Part shown: positions 53,599 to 62,153 of the stretch, piece by piece
Position numbering within the stretch: position 1 is the stretch's first letter
Layout: the number at the start of each line of letters is the position of its first letter
NCBI GenBank assembly: GCA_046350055.1
Contig: JAXMBC010000001.1
Coordinates: 2,976,001-3,040,000 of the forward strand
Origin: JAEUIE01 sp046350055
GTDB taxonomy: Bacteria > Planctomycetota > Planctomycetia > Gemmatales > HRBIN36
Direction of reading: 5' to 3'
Length of the DNA: 64,000 nt
Translations under genes and position numbers: made by a program
The notes under the pieces: model-generated
What the model saw: only the letters and a program-made list of their open reading frames with translations
What the model was told of the DNA's origin: nothing
The model's database searches: none

Positions 53599-54191
53599 GC
53601 TGCCTCCTTGACCAAAAGGATGTCCACTGTTTCGGGCTGATCGGGATTGTGCCGGTGTACGATGAACGGTTCGATGGCTCCATCCACAAACAGAGGCATG
53701 AAAAACCACTCGGCCCCGGGATTCTTGGCGAAGACGCTTTGCACGAAATCAATGTCGCCGTTACTGAGCGAATTGATCCCATCGGGATGGTTGTGGATGA
53801 ACCCCTTGGCTTCTCGGCCCTCTGCGAGGGCACGACGAAGAATCTGGTTGAGTTTGACTTCATTGAACTCAAACTGATAACGGGAGCCTTGGCCCCATTG
53901 GTCGAAAACGATTTCGTCGATCAATTCATCGTCTCCGGCCGGGCCCAGAAGCATGGCTCCTTGTTCATCCCGGAGCTTCACTAAATCATGGAAAATCTTC
54001 TGATAGACCGGCTGCGTCAGTTTCATGCGCAGCGGCGGTTTCATCGCCGTCGCGATGAGCGTTTTGGATTGGGATTTCAGTTCGGTATTCACCCGTTGTT
54101 TGAACCGCTTGGAACCCAAGGTTCGCTGCATAAAGCTGGCCAAGGATTGCGGGCTGCCCTTGATGGTCAGATTCATTTCTAACTGCTGCAT
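53595..54191 (-). CDS. JAB/MPN metalloprotease of the second module
   Basis: The 198-residue protein has an N-terminal extension (1-55) and a JAB domain with Glu76 (DEQGAMLLG), H133-N-H135-P, Ser143 and Asp146. That is a complete JAMM site. AGGAG lies upstream of the ATG at 54191; the open frame further upstream covers a terminator and a short gene, so it is not coding. It would cleave isopeptide or Ubl-tail bonds in partnership with the E1 and E2-like proteins. Confidence 0.85.
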   Translation of the reverse strand: MQQLEMNLTIKGSPQSLASFMQRTLGSKRFKQRVNTELKSQSKTLIATAMKPPLRMKLTQPVYQKIFHDLVKLRDEQGAMLLGPAGDDELIDEIVFDQWGQGSRYQFEFNEVKLNQILRRALAEGREAKGFIHNHPDGINSLSNGDIDFVQSVFAKNPGAEWFFMPLFVDGAIEPFIVHRHNPDQPETVDILLVKEAA

Positions 54192-54210
54192 GGCAGAGGC
54201 TCCTTTTGAG

Positions 54211-54240
54211 AAAAAGGTGAGGCGAACTGTTCGCCTCACC
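54211..54240 (-). terminator. Minus-strand terminator between a 20-codon frame and the JAB gene
   Basis: On the minus strand GGTGAGGCGAAC pairs with its complement and is followed by TTTTTC. It splits the E2-like side from the JAB-E1 side, in the same way as the terminator of the island I operon splits the Ubl from its enzymes. Confidence 0.7.
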
Positions 54241-54268
54241 GGTGGCGACGATGTGTCATCGCCGAAGA

Positions 54269-54331
54269 TTACTTCGCGTGAACAGTACCGCGTGGCACTT
54301 CGCGAATGGCTGAGTAAACAACATTCTTCAT
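54269..54331 (-). CDS. Putative 20-residue peptide
   Basis: An ATG preceded by AAAGGAG at the right spacing opens a 20-codon frame ending in TAA (MKNVVYSAIR...HAK). It is bounded downstream by a hairpin (54244-54263) and a terminator. It could be a leader peptide, or a remnant or substitute of the missing modifier. Confidence 0.35.
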   Translation of the reverse strand: MKNVVYSAIREVPRGTVHAK

Positions 54332-54426
54332 GGCATCTCCTTTCATGGGCTGGGGAGCGTGGCTCCAGACTGGGAAACACGGAATAAAGTGATCAGAAAA
54401 CGATCACGTTTCTTGTGATTTCTCCA

Positions 54427-54741
54427 TCAATCAGGAATCTCGACTTTCGCTCCGTCGTCGACAAATTTGCCGCTGACCACATAGCGAGAGAATCGTTCCA
54501 TCCAGTAATAAGCAACAGCCTCGGCCGTCTCGAAGTCACGTGGCTCTCTGCCTTTTCTCACGCAGAGTTGCCCCGTTCCGATCAGGTGATGAACGGTGTC
54601 ATCTTTGCCGAAGGGATCTTGCGGATGATAGGGGACCCAGATTTCGAAATGCTGCGGCGTGGCCTGCCAGCGGAAATCGATTTGGTAGTGATGGGTATAG
54701 CCTGGTCCGTTGGTTTGGTATTCTTTGGTGATGTTGTTCAT
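54427..54741 (-). CDS. Small prokaryotic E2-like protein
   Basis: The 104-residue protein has the compact E2 pattern of bacterial conjugation operons: a strand region (YQIDFRWQATPQHFEIWVPY), then HHLIGTGQLCV with putative catalytic Cys60, then a helix with aromatic residues (AEAVAYYWMERFSRYV). GGAGA precedes the ATG at 54741. It lies upstream of JAB and E1 on the same strand. The E2 assignment rests on the H..GxGxLC signature and context. Confidence 0.65.
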   Translation of the reverse strand: MNNITKEYQTNGPGYTHHYQIDFRWQATPQHFEIWVPYHPQDPFGKDDTVHHLIGTGQLCVRKGREPRDFETAEAVAYYWMERFSRYVVSGKFVDDGAKVEIPD

Positions 54742-54900
54742 GTCATGGTCTCCATATGTATTGCTGGTTGTTGCCTGCTGAGCAGGGAGGGCCGGGAGAC
54801 GGCGAGACAGACTTTTCATTTACGGAGTAAATGGAAAGACTGGATCGGTGGTTTTCCGCACGGGCCCACGATTAAGTACCGGTTTTCGCGACAGGTATCG

Positions 54901-55566
54901 CTACACGTTTGTCGTCTTGCCTTCGCAGTCTTCCCACGGCTCGTTGCGGCGTAACTTCAGGCGGTTCATCGTGGTGAAGAGTGCGATATGCTTCACTCGT
55001 GTGGCTGATGCCTTCAAACGCTCAAGTCTTTTTTCGCTCTGGCAGACGATCAAGATGTAGTCCCTGCACGCACCATAGCGCAACCACTTCGCACGCATCT
55101 GCTTTGCGTCCATTCGGTTCGTGTCCAACTCGATCCAGAATCGCAATTGGTCTTTGATCAGGAGGGCATCAGCAATTGTTTTCCCGATCGGGACACTGCG
55201 TTCAAAAGCATGTGGCAAGAAAAGCAGACGAAGTTCGGTGAGCAATACTTCATGCTCAAGCATTCCCAGCCTAATTTTTCTTCCACTATAGACAATTTGT
55301 GGCCTCCCAACTCCTTTGAGAAGCACGAGCCCGAGAGCACGTATTTTTCGGCGGCGTGCCAGGCGGTTCAATCGTCGATTAGCCTTCTTTCTCGCTGTCT
55401 GAGGCGTTCCGCCGGTGAAGAAGAGTCGGGCAACCTGCTCGGCAGTCGCGGGGTGTTCGGAGACGAGGTCGATGATGTCTCGATCACGTTCCTGCCAGCG
55501 TACTCCGGCTTGCTGAAAATCCGGCTCAGCTTTTCTCTCAGTTTTGGTATCTGCAGGGAGGGCCAT
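54901..55566 (-). CDS. Replication-relaxation (Replic_Relax) family protein
   Basis: The 221-residue protein has a winged-helix start (RDRDIIDLVSEHPATAEQVA, RLFFTGG, RRLNRLARRRKIRALGLV) and a C-terminal alpha/beta region (FWIELDTNRMDAKQMRAKW). The Replic_Relax family occurs on plasmids and integrative elements and helps replication or mobilisation. Its frame overlaps the 3' end of the ATPase gene by about 200 bp, which is excessive and suggests that the ATPase end has drifted. Confidence 0.78.
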   Translation of the reverse strand: MALPADTKTERKAEPDFQQAGVRWQERDRDIIDLVSEHPATAEQVARLFFTGGTPQTARKKANRRLNRLARRRKIRALGLVLLKGVGRPQIVYSGRKIRLGMLEHEVLLTELRLLFLPHAFERSVPIGKTIADALLIKDQLRFWIELDTNRMDAKQMRAKWLRYGACRDYILIVCQSEKRLERLKASATRVKHIALFTTMNRLKLRRNEPWEDCEGKTTNV

Positions 55567-56699
55567 ACCCAGGGATCCTTAAGAAGAGGGACAAACTCTT
55601 TCCGTGAGCCACGGCCGTCGCGAACGTAACGCCAGCCGGGGGAAAAATGGAGCAATTCGGTCGTGAGTTGTGCGATGGTTTCAGCCCGACTGATGTCTGC
55701 ACCAGCAAGCCAGTGAAAGCCTGCAGCAATGTCCTGAGCAGCCTTCCTGGCCACGTCGTAACTGGCACACCTGAAGTACTGGTGTTCGCTGCAGTTTTGA
55801 AAAATGTTGTCTTCGATTTCTGCCGGAAATGTGGGAGTTTGTGTGATAATTCGAAAGAAAAGTCCGTACTTGCGTGTCTCAGCAAGAGCCTGGCTTTCAT
55901 GCCGCCCTAAGAGCCCCGAGTTATTCGATTCTTCCAAAACCAATAAGACTGGCGGATTCGGAATGGGGCGATGTTTCACGAAGTCGATGATCTTTAAGAT
56001 CATGGCACCCATCATCGTGGCTGCCGCTTGTGACGAAATCACCTCTCCACGTTCGACAATCAGAATCCCTTTGGATTGCAAAAAAGCACCCACATCGATG
56101 GGAGTACCGGAGCAACGTAAAGCAAAAGCTGGCGAGCCAAAGGTCTCCGATAGTAATCGGGTAGCAGACCCCACCTCCGCACGTAAGGTACGGGGATTCA
56201 TGGTGCGAATTTGCTCAAACTTCCACTGGATGTTTTCGTCCGTGCAACCTTCCACTAATTGCTCGAACGTTCGCGTACCAGGCATGAGTGCAAAGGGTAA
56301 TGCACTCAACGGCAGTGAGACCCGCTGCGAGAGCCACAAGTCGAAACTGCTGTTCACCCATTCGTCACGCAAGGGCGATGGCGAAGGTGTGACTTCCCCT
56401 CGAGAACGCTGGAGCACATCTTTAAATAGTTGAGCATGACTTTGCTGCTCAAGAACTCTTCAAGCAGGATCACGACGGGTTGATCGTGGAAAAAAATCCC
56501 AGCCCAGGGCGTGGGAAGGATCACTGAGATTGTCGTACAGAACTCGGTTAATTGGCGCATGCTTTAACAGGTCGTACGCTGTACTTTTTGTGTGCCAATC
56601 CAGCAGCACAATCGCCCCTGGCCACTTGAGAATATCTCGTACGGTAGCCTTGGACTTTCCGGACCCAGTGCCACCGACGATCAAGGTGTTGTACATCAT
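55368..56699 (-). pseudogene. TraG/VirD4-like conjugative ATPase interrupted by an in-frame TGA
   Basis: The frame starts MMYNTLIVGGTGSGKSKATV (Walker A 9-16), then AIVLLDWHTKSTAYDLL. After 79 residues comes TGA (56460-56462), in the same frame as a continuation with the Walker B-like PPVLLVLEESNNSGLLGRHE and FSPGWRYVRDGRG. A single base change (CGA to TGA) would explain it. The upstream gene overlaps by 4 nt. The whole would be a coupling or DNA-pumping ATPase of about 440 residues. A downstream re-start at 56417 would lack the P-loop. Confidence 0.75.
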
Positions 56700-56929
56700 G
56701 TCATCAGGTCCTCGAGTTCCTTGAGCATTTTCTGCCGAGCCGCTTCACGAGCGGCCTCACGTTCCTCGGCTGCTAACGGCAATCGATTGATCATCCACAA
56801 GTTGTTCTGGTACGCCTTGCGGACGGAGCGAATCGTCTTAACCGGCCTGGCTGGGGCCGGCGGAGTCGGGTATTTTTTTTCCAGCTGATTAGCCAGAAAT
56901 ACACCACCTAGAATGATGAGCCATTCCAT
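56696..56929 (-). CDS. Small membrane-anchored protein preceding the ATPase
   Basis: The 77-residue protein has an N-terminal hydrophobic helix (MEWLIILGGVFLANQL), a Pro-rich linker and an Arg/Glu-rich helical tail. It overlaps the ATPase start by 4 nt (ATGA) and may anchor that ATPase to the membrane. Confidence 0.6.
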   Translation of the reverse strand: MEWLIILGGVFLANQLEKKYPTPPAPARPVKTIRSVRKAYQNNLWMINRLPLAAEEREAAREAARQKMLKELEDLMT

Positions 56930-57045
56930 GTGAGTTCCTTGGGTGAATGAGAACGTCTTCTACCTATTGCGGGGTGTTGCCTGAGCTGCCGCGTGGACTT
57001 GAACCCATAGCTCAATTCTGAAGACCAAGCTACACTCGCGTCACT

Positions 57046-57624
57046 ATGGATTTAGCTCAGCTGACTTGGACGGTGGTGCCAGTACTTTCTGCTCTCGTTG
57101 CTCTCGGTCACGCCATCATTATCGTTAGCCTGTCAGCCCACGTTTACGATTGGTTTTCTAACGGCAGCAGTGCCGTTACTGTCTGGATTGGCAGGCATGG
57201 TTTAGTGCTGATGTTCATCGTCGCGATCACGGCAATGCTGGGCAGTCTCTACTTCTCGGAAATCTCGGGCTGGACTCCCTGTAAGGACTGTTGGCTGCAG
57301 CGTATTTTCATGTATCCCCAAGTGGTCTTGCTCACTCTGGCACTCTGGAAGCGGGATACCAAGATTGCCCCTTACATTCTCGCTCTCTGTCTCATCGGCA
57401 TGTGCTTTTCTGCATATCACTATTTCATCCAAATGCAGAACATCATTGCCAGCCCCACGAACCCGGCAACTCCCTGCGATGCGAGCGGTGTATCGTGCGT
57501 CAAAACTCCGTTCGTGGAGTTTGGGTACATCACGATTCCGCTCATGGCATTCACTGGATTTCTTCTTAATGCAGTCGGGGCAGCAAGCATTATGAAAGTA
57601 GACAGGCGTTCTGCATGTTCGTAG
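57046..57624 (+). CDS. DsbB/BdbC-like disulphide-forming membrane protein
   Basis: The 192-residue protein has four to five transmembrane helices. The first catalytic pair is CKDC in WTPCKDCWLQRIFMYPQ and the second is in PCDASGVSCVK, with an ordered DsbB layout. It reoxidises a thioredoxin-like partner using quinone. No DsbA-like partner is seen in the window. Confidence 0.82.
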   Translation: MDLAQLTWTVVPVLSALVALGHAIIIVSLSAHVYDWFSNGSSAVTVWIGRHGLVLMFIVAITAMLGSLYFSEISGWTPCKDCWLQRIFMYPQVVLLTLALWKRDTKIAPYILALCLIGMCFSAYHYFIQMQNIIASPTNPATPCDASGVSCVKTPFVEFGYITIPLMAFTGFLLNAVGAASIMKVDRRSACS

Positions 57625-57636
57625 TTCCACTTTCTC

Positions 57637-59919
57637 TCAGCTTGCGATCGGATTAGCAAGCTGACCGTTCTCTTCGACCACAACTGTAGGAATATCAGTA
57701 AGTGCTGGCGTGACACTCTGGGTCTGGCCCATCATCATGGTGTAATGTGGCAGATGGCCAGCCTTTTCGAAGACGAGTCGGAAAACTTCTAGATAGGTTT
57801 GTACCATGTTGCCATCTATGGAGACAAAGAGGTCGTCATGTGACGAATGAGAGCCATCATTTACCCAAGAGAACAGTGACTTGCAAATTAAACGTTGCTT
57901 ACCGTCGAATTTTGCACATAACTCATCAGGATTAATGTTTCCGAGGATTCTGAAATAGCTTTCCAAGATCCTTCGCAGAGTATTCTGTAAACTCAAGTTC
58001 GATACGTTGTTGCTGCGGACCTCATCCCAAAGAAGCTCATATGAGGTTTTGATGGGGTTGTGGCCATAGCCTTGGACGCGGGATGCTTGGTCCTGCTTAC
58101 GAATTATCCAGAATGTTTCTTCGTTCAAAGCACCATTGCAACGCTTCGGATTGAAGGTCACTTCTTTGTGGAAATACACATTGTGCGTAAGGACAATGAT
58201 TTGCTTAATCAGACTCTTCTTCTCGCGAACCTCCGCGAACAGACCTTTGATGAGACTCCCCACGATGAAGAGGATATCACTATCCAGACTAGAGACCGGG
58301 TCATCAATAACGACGATCCGATCATTGGTTATGCCACTTTCGCTTATGCTGCCTTTCAAGAGGTGATAGAAGTACAGAAAGGTGACGAACGTTTTCTCGC
58401 CTTCACTCAAGGTCTCCTTGGCTGTAGTGCCATCTGCACGTATCAACTTGTAGGTCGATTCAGTCTCTCCTTCAGAGAGGGTGAAACTTCTAAAACCAAA
58501 GGAGGTTAACAATTGGTTGACCGCATCGATTGTCGGCTTCACACTCGTCATGCGCTTTTCCAGTTGCCGAAGCTCTTTCTTCTTAGCGTCCAACTTATCT
58601 TGGATCTCTTTAGTCTGCTTCTTTATCGATTCAATCGCCTTGCTGGCTGCTGATTTTTTTTGTTGATAGTCCTGAAGTTCCTGCTTCAACTCTACGTCCA
58701 ATAAATACTTCCAGACTTGAGCCGTCAGTTCAGTTCTCTCGGTCGCGTAATTGGCGACGATACGATTGTGTTCTGTGATGAGTTGGTTTGCAGACTTTAT
58801 CTGCCTAGAGATACCTTCCACATTTGATCTAAGAGAAGTGAGCGTAATGACCGAGCTCGGCTCCTTCTTTTTGTTTTCAATAGCCTGTATGTTCGCTCGA
58901 ATGGTAGCATCCACTACCTGTTTTTCTTTTGCTAGAGACTCAGCATCTAGGTATTTCGATCTCGATGCAATGATCGAGTTAAGATAGCTTTGGTAACTCG
59001 TTGCGGAGGTTTTGTAGTTGTTTTCGAGATTGGTGATCGCCTCCATGTCATTCATATAAGCATCGTCAAAGTAACTCGTGAGTTTCCTTGCGAAATCATC
59101 GCTGGTCCGTTCCTGACAAAACGGGCAGACCTTGTCATTCTTATCAAGGAAAACACGACCCTCTTTGACCCAGTCGCTATTGCCCAGCCTCTGAATCATC
59201 TCAGCAATGTCGACATCCGTGCTACCAATGACTTTCTTTTGAAGAATCACAGACTGCTCATGCTGCAACAGCAAAGTACAATCGTGATCAGCTAAAATCG
59301 CAATGGCGACTTGAGAAGGGCCAAATATGGTCTCAGCCCGTTTTTGGAGATCGGCGAGGGACTCGGACTTCGCCTTATTAGAAAGTGATTCTTTGAGGAC
59401 TCGTTCCTTGAACTTGTCAGTACTCTTAAGCACACCTGCGAATGCTTCATGGAAGGCAGCATCATGTTTATGTTTTTGAGCCCAACACTTATCGCGAAAT
59501 GAGCTTTCCAGCACGGTCAGCTCGCCTAGCTTTCCACCACGTCCATCTTCTCCTTGTAGCGACTTCGTCAGCGCTACGATATTGCCATTGAATTCATCAA
59601 CTTTGGATTTAGCAGCCGCGATCTGTGTATGTAGATCAAGCTGTTCCTCGCCAAGCGTGAAGATGCCTGGCATTTCAGTGTTTTGAAAAAAGTTACGATC
59701 AACAAAATCGCGGTTGTAGACCAATGCTTGTAATTTGGCTCCGTTTTTCCATGTCACAGTACAATGGGGATAGTTACTTTCGTTCGCAATGACTCGAGAA
59801 ATGGTTGTCTTTCCGCAACCATTTGTACCATAGACAAAATTGAATTGAGATAGATTGATCAAGCTCTGGGTGGAATCCCCAAAGGTAGCAACCTTACAGA
59901 GGTGAATCGAAGCGATCAT
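57637..59919 (-). CDS. AAA_13 ATPase with zinc-hook CPFC (RloC/PrrC-like)
   Basis: The 760-residue protein starts MIASIHLCKVATFGDSTQSL and has Walker A YGTNGCGKTTIS (30-41). Coiled-coil arms are interrupted by VCPFCQERTSDD (about 275), which can act as a zinc hook. Walker B is VVIDDPVSSLDSD. The C-terminus (about 650-760) has the RRILESYFRILG...WVNDGSHSSHDDL block common in AAA_13 proteins. RloC and PrrC are anticodon nucleases of this architecture, but I do not find their nuclease triad. It is probably a stand-alone phage-defence ATPase. Confidence 0.8.
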   Translation of the reverse strand: MIASIHLCKVATFGDSTQSLINLSQFNFVYGTNGCGKTTISRVIANESNYPHCTVTWKNGAKLQALVYNRDFVDRNFFQNTEMPGIFTLGEEQLDLHTQIAAAKSKVDEFNGNIVALTKSLQGEDGRGGKLGELTVLESSFRDKCWAQKHKHDAAFHEAFAGVLKSTDKFKERVLKESLSNKAKSESLADLQKRAETIFGPSQVAIAILADHDCTLLLQHEQSVILQKKVIGSTDVDIAEMIQRLGNSDWVKEGRVFLDKNDKVCPFCQERTSDDFARKLTSYFDDAYMNDMEAITNLENNYKTSATSYQSYLNSIIASRSKYLDAESLAKEKQVVDATIRANIQAIENKKKEPSSVITLTSLRSNVEGISRQIKSANQLITEHNRIVANYATERTELTAQVWKYLLDVELKQELQDYQQKKSAASKAIESIKKQTKEIQDKLDAKKKELRQLEKRMTSVKPTIDAVNQLLTSFGFRSFTLSEGETESTYKLIRADGTTAKETLSEGEKTFVTFLYFYHLLKGSISESGITNDRIVVIDDPVSSLDSDILFIVGSLIKGLFAEVREKKSLIKQIIVLTHNVYFHKEVTFNPKRCNGALNEETFWIIRKQDQASRVQGYGHNPIKTSYELLWDEVRSNNVSNLSLQNTLRRILESYFRILGNINPDELCAKFDGKQRLICKSLFSWVNDGSHSSHDDLFVSIDGNMVQTYLEVFRLVFEKAGHLPHYTMMMGQTQSVTPALTDIPTVVVEENGQLANPIAS

Positions 59920-60096
59920 AATTGCACTCTACATTTCCCTTCAGTTCGAATGCTAGAAGACCATCAGTCTTCCTGCAGACTCCGTAGTCCATCACCCTTC
60001 CATGACGCTGACGATCAAGTGAAGGTTCAGCAATTTGAATCTCTCACCAGATAAGGTCAGTCTTCCATAAGAAAACTACAATGCGAAGCCGAAACC

Positions 60097-61074
60097 TCAA
60101 ATCACAATCCGCTCAATTTCGTCCAAGCTCACTTCATCCATTGTTCTGTCATATAACTTGGTCGTTCGCGGCGATTCGTGGTTAGCGATCTGCTGGGCCT
60201 TTTCCAAAGTGCCTCCATTGCTCAAATACGTTGTGATGCCCGTGGCCCGAAAGCTGTGACAGCTGATAGAGTCGGGGAGACCTGCTTGGGCTGATCGTCG
60301 TTTGATCATCGCCAGTACTTCGCGTCTATCGAGGCCTTTGTCCTGTAGCATGCCATTGCGATTTACCCTGCGAAAAAGGGGAGTGTTCTTGGCGTGGCTG
60401 ATTCCGGCCATGGCACTGTATGCATCAAGATACTCCTCCGCTTTATGGTGCATGGGCAGGGCATGCACTTTTCCACCCTTTTCATGGAGACGGATCCAAG
60501 AGCGTTTGCCCTGCTGGTAATAGTCTGAAACCTGTAAGGCAACTACAGCACCGACGCGAGCGAAACTGTAGATCATCACGCCAATGAGAGCCCGGTCGCG
60601 AAGTCCAACGAGTGTCTTTGAATCGATTGATTCCATCAGCAATCGTGCATCATCGACTGAGAGAACCGGCGTTTTTCCCCGCTTAACGACGTGCTTGGGT
60701 CCTCGAACGGAAGCCGCTGGATTAAACGCCATTGATTGGCCCACCACTAAATAGTCAAAAAGCATTCGCAGTGCAGCCAGGTGCAGTTTCACGGTGGGCT
60801 TCGAGTGTGTTTTACTCTTCGTTTCGATGTAGGCTGCAATGATGTAAGGATCGAGGTGATGGAGTTCCAGCTGCCGGCGTTCACAAAACCGAGCGAATTG
60901 CCAAGCAACTCGGCTGTATGCCTGTCGCGTATTTCGGTTCCGAATGTGTGCTGTGAAAAATTCGATATATCGCCGCCAGGCTTTCTCACCCGCCTCCAAA
61001 AAAAGCGAGGGGACAACCTTTTTCAACTGCTCGGGGGATTGCTTGGTGAGTGGAACAAGAGCACGTTCTGGCAT
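60097..61074 (-). CDS. XerC/D-type tyrosine recombinase
   Basis: The 325-residue protein has an N-terminal SAM-like core-binding domain (EKAWRRYIEFFTAHIRNRNT) and a complete catalytic set: Arg in FARVGAV, HSFR in CHSFRATG, NHES and Tyr in KLYDRT. The ATG at 61074 is preferred over an upstream TTG. A coiled-coil partner gene begins upstream. It may mobilise the flanking cargo or be the recombinase of another element. Confidence 0.88.
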   Translation of the reverse strand: MPERALVPLTKQSPEQLKKVVPSLFLEAGEKAWRRYIEFFTAHIRNRNTRQAYSRVAWQFARFCERRQLELHHLDPYIIAAYIETKSKTHSKPTVKLHLAALRMLFDYLVVGQSMAFNPAASVRGPKHVVKRGKTPVLSVDDARLLMESIDSKTLVGLRDRALIGVMIYSFARVGAVVALQVSDYYQQGKRSWIRLHEKGGKVHALPMHHKAEEYLDAYSAMAGISHAKNTPLFRRVNRNGMLQDKGLDRREVLAMIKRRSAQAGLPDSISCHSFRATGITTYLSNGGTLEKAQQIANHESPRTTKLYDRTMDEVSLDEIERIVI

Positions 61075-61124
61075 GTAGACCAACAGTACTCAAATTACCG
61101 GCATCAGGCCACTGGCTATTGATG

Positions 61125-61409
61125 TCACGAAAAAAGCTCGCCTTGTCGTAACGAGCCCTGGTGCTGTTCACTTATGGCCATCGCTCGTTTTCGTTCCAGC
61201 TGTATAGCAGCCTCTTCCAATGCTGTTGAGATTCTCGGTTGTGATCGCTGAGAACTATTGAGTGTAAAAGTCACTGCATCGTGTAGCTCATCGACTTTGT
61301 CCAAAATCCCTGCCAGGATTTCTCGATCATGCTGGCGTTGCCTTTCCAATTCTTGAACGTCATACATAAGCCCCTCTAGGCGTTCCGATATCAGCGATCG
61401 ACGTGGCAT
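61125..61409 (-). CDS. Small coiled-coil protein upstream of the recombinase
   Basis: The 94-residue protein is helical with heptad-like repeats (LMYDVQELERQRQHDREILA; LEEAAIQLERKRAMAISEQH). It lies 51 bp upstream of the recombinase on the same strand. It may be a partner or regulator; no family is recognised. Confidence 0.5.
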   Translation of the reverse strand: MPRRSLISERLEGLMYDVQELERQRQHDREILAGILDKVDELHDAVTFTLNSSQRSQPRISTALEEAAIQLERKRAMAISEQHQGSLRQGELFS

Positions 61410-61501
61410 GGCAAGTAATGAGAATGTGGCCCAAACTAGCAGTGATAAGCATACAACTCAACGTGACTGAGGCATGTATTGAGTTCGTGTACACTCCAGG
61501 C

Positions 61502-61990
61502 ATGAATGACTACGTTCGCATTTTTAAGGCCTTCCACATGGCCAACGTGGAATACATCGTTGTTGGGGGAGTGGCCATGAACCTTCTGGGCTATCCACGA
61601 TTCACAGGTGACATCGATGTCCTCTTGGCTCTCGACCCGGAGAATCTCCATCGTATGTCAAAGCTTATGAAGAGGCTTGGTTACGAACAACGACTCCCTG
61701 TGGCCGTTGAGGAACTGGGGGACGAGAAGAAGGCACTCTACCTCATCAAAGAAAAGAACCTCATCGCGTACAACTTCCATCATGCTCGCAAGCCGCAGTA
61801 TGGCATTGATGTAATCGTAGGGGAGTCCCTGAAATTCAAAAAGTACAAGAAGCATGCACACCATTTAGAAGCGGATGGTATACCGATTCCCGTGGTGTCT
61901 ATTGACGATCTCATCTCCATGAAGCGCAAATCTAAGCGTCCAAAAGATTGGGAAGATGTCCAGGCTCTGCTAGAATTGAAAGGCTTATGA
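61502..61990 (+). CDS. Nucleotidyltransferase (AbiEii/MNT-like)
   Basis: The 162-residue protein has the nucleotidyltransferase core: VEYIVVGGVAMNLLGYPRFT then GDIDVLL, giving G-G with D-x-D, and later YGIDVIVGESL. This minimal fold is used by AbiEii- and MNT-type toxins and antitoxins. The start at 61502 fits the fold; the frame runs upstream. Its stop overlaps the next start (ATGA). Confidence 0.75.
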   Translation: MNDYVRIFKAFHMANVEYIVVGGVAMNLLGYPRFTGDIDVLLALDPENLHRMSKLMKRLGYEQRLPVAVEELGDEKKALYLIKEKNLIAYNFHHARKPQYGIDVIVGESLKFKKYKKHAHHLEADGIPIPVVSIDDLISMKRKSKRPKDWEDVQALLELKGL

Positions 61991-62145
61991 AACGAACCCG
62001 AACATCGTACGGCATCGATCGTGAGTACTTGCGGGCAAATAAGAGCAGCACACCCCGTCAGAGGCTAGCATGGCTTTCGGCAGCTGGGGAATTTGCTCAA
62101 ATGCCTAAAACGCATCGAACCGGTTTAGACTCAAAGAGGAAATAA
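61987..62145 (+). CDS. 52-residue partner of the nucleotidyltransferase
   Basis: MKRTRTSYGIDREYLRANKS begins a small basic protein whose ATG overlaps the nucleotidyltransferase stop by 4 nt. Translational coupling and size suggest a toxin-antitoxin-like pair. No DNA-binding motif is obvious; function is inferred. Confidence 0.55.
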   Translation: MKRTRTSYGIDREYLRANKSSTPRQRLAWLSAAGEFAQMPKTHRTGLDSKRK

Positions 62146-62153
62146 GACAATCG

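Noticed and set aside
54820..54900. Additional small Ubl gene in the second module
   Set aside because: No open frame with a ribosome-binding site and beta-grasp pattern is visible in this gap.
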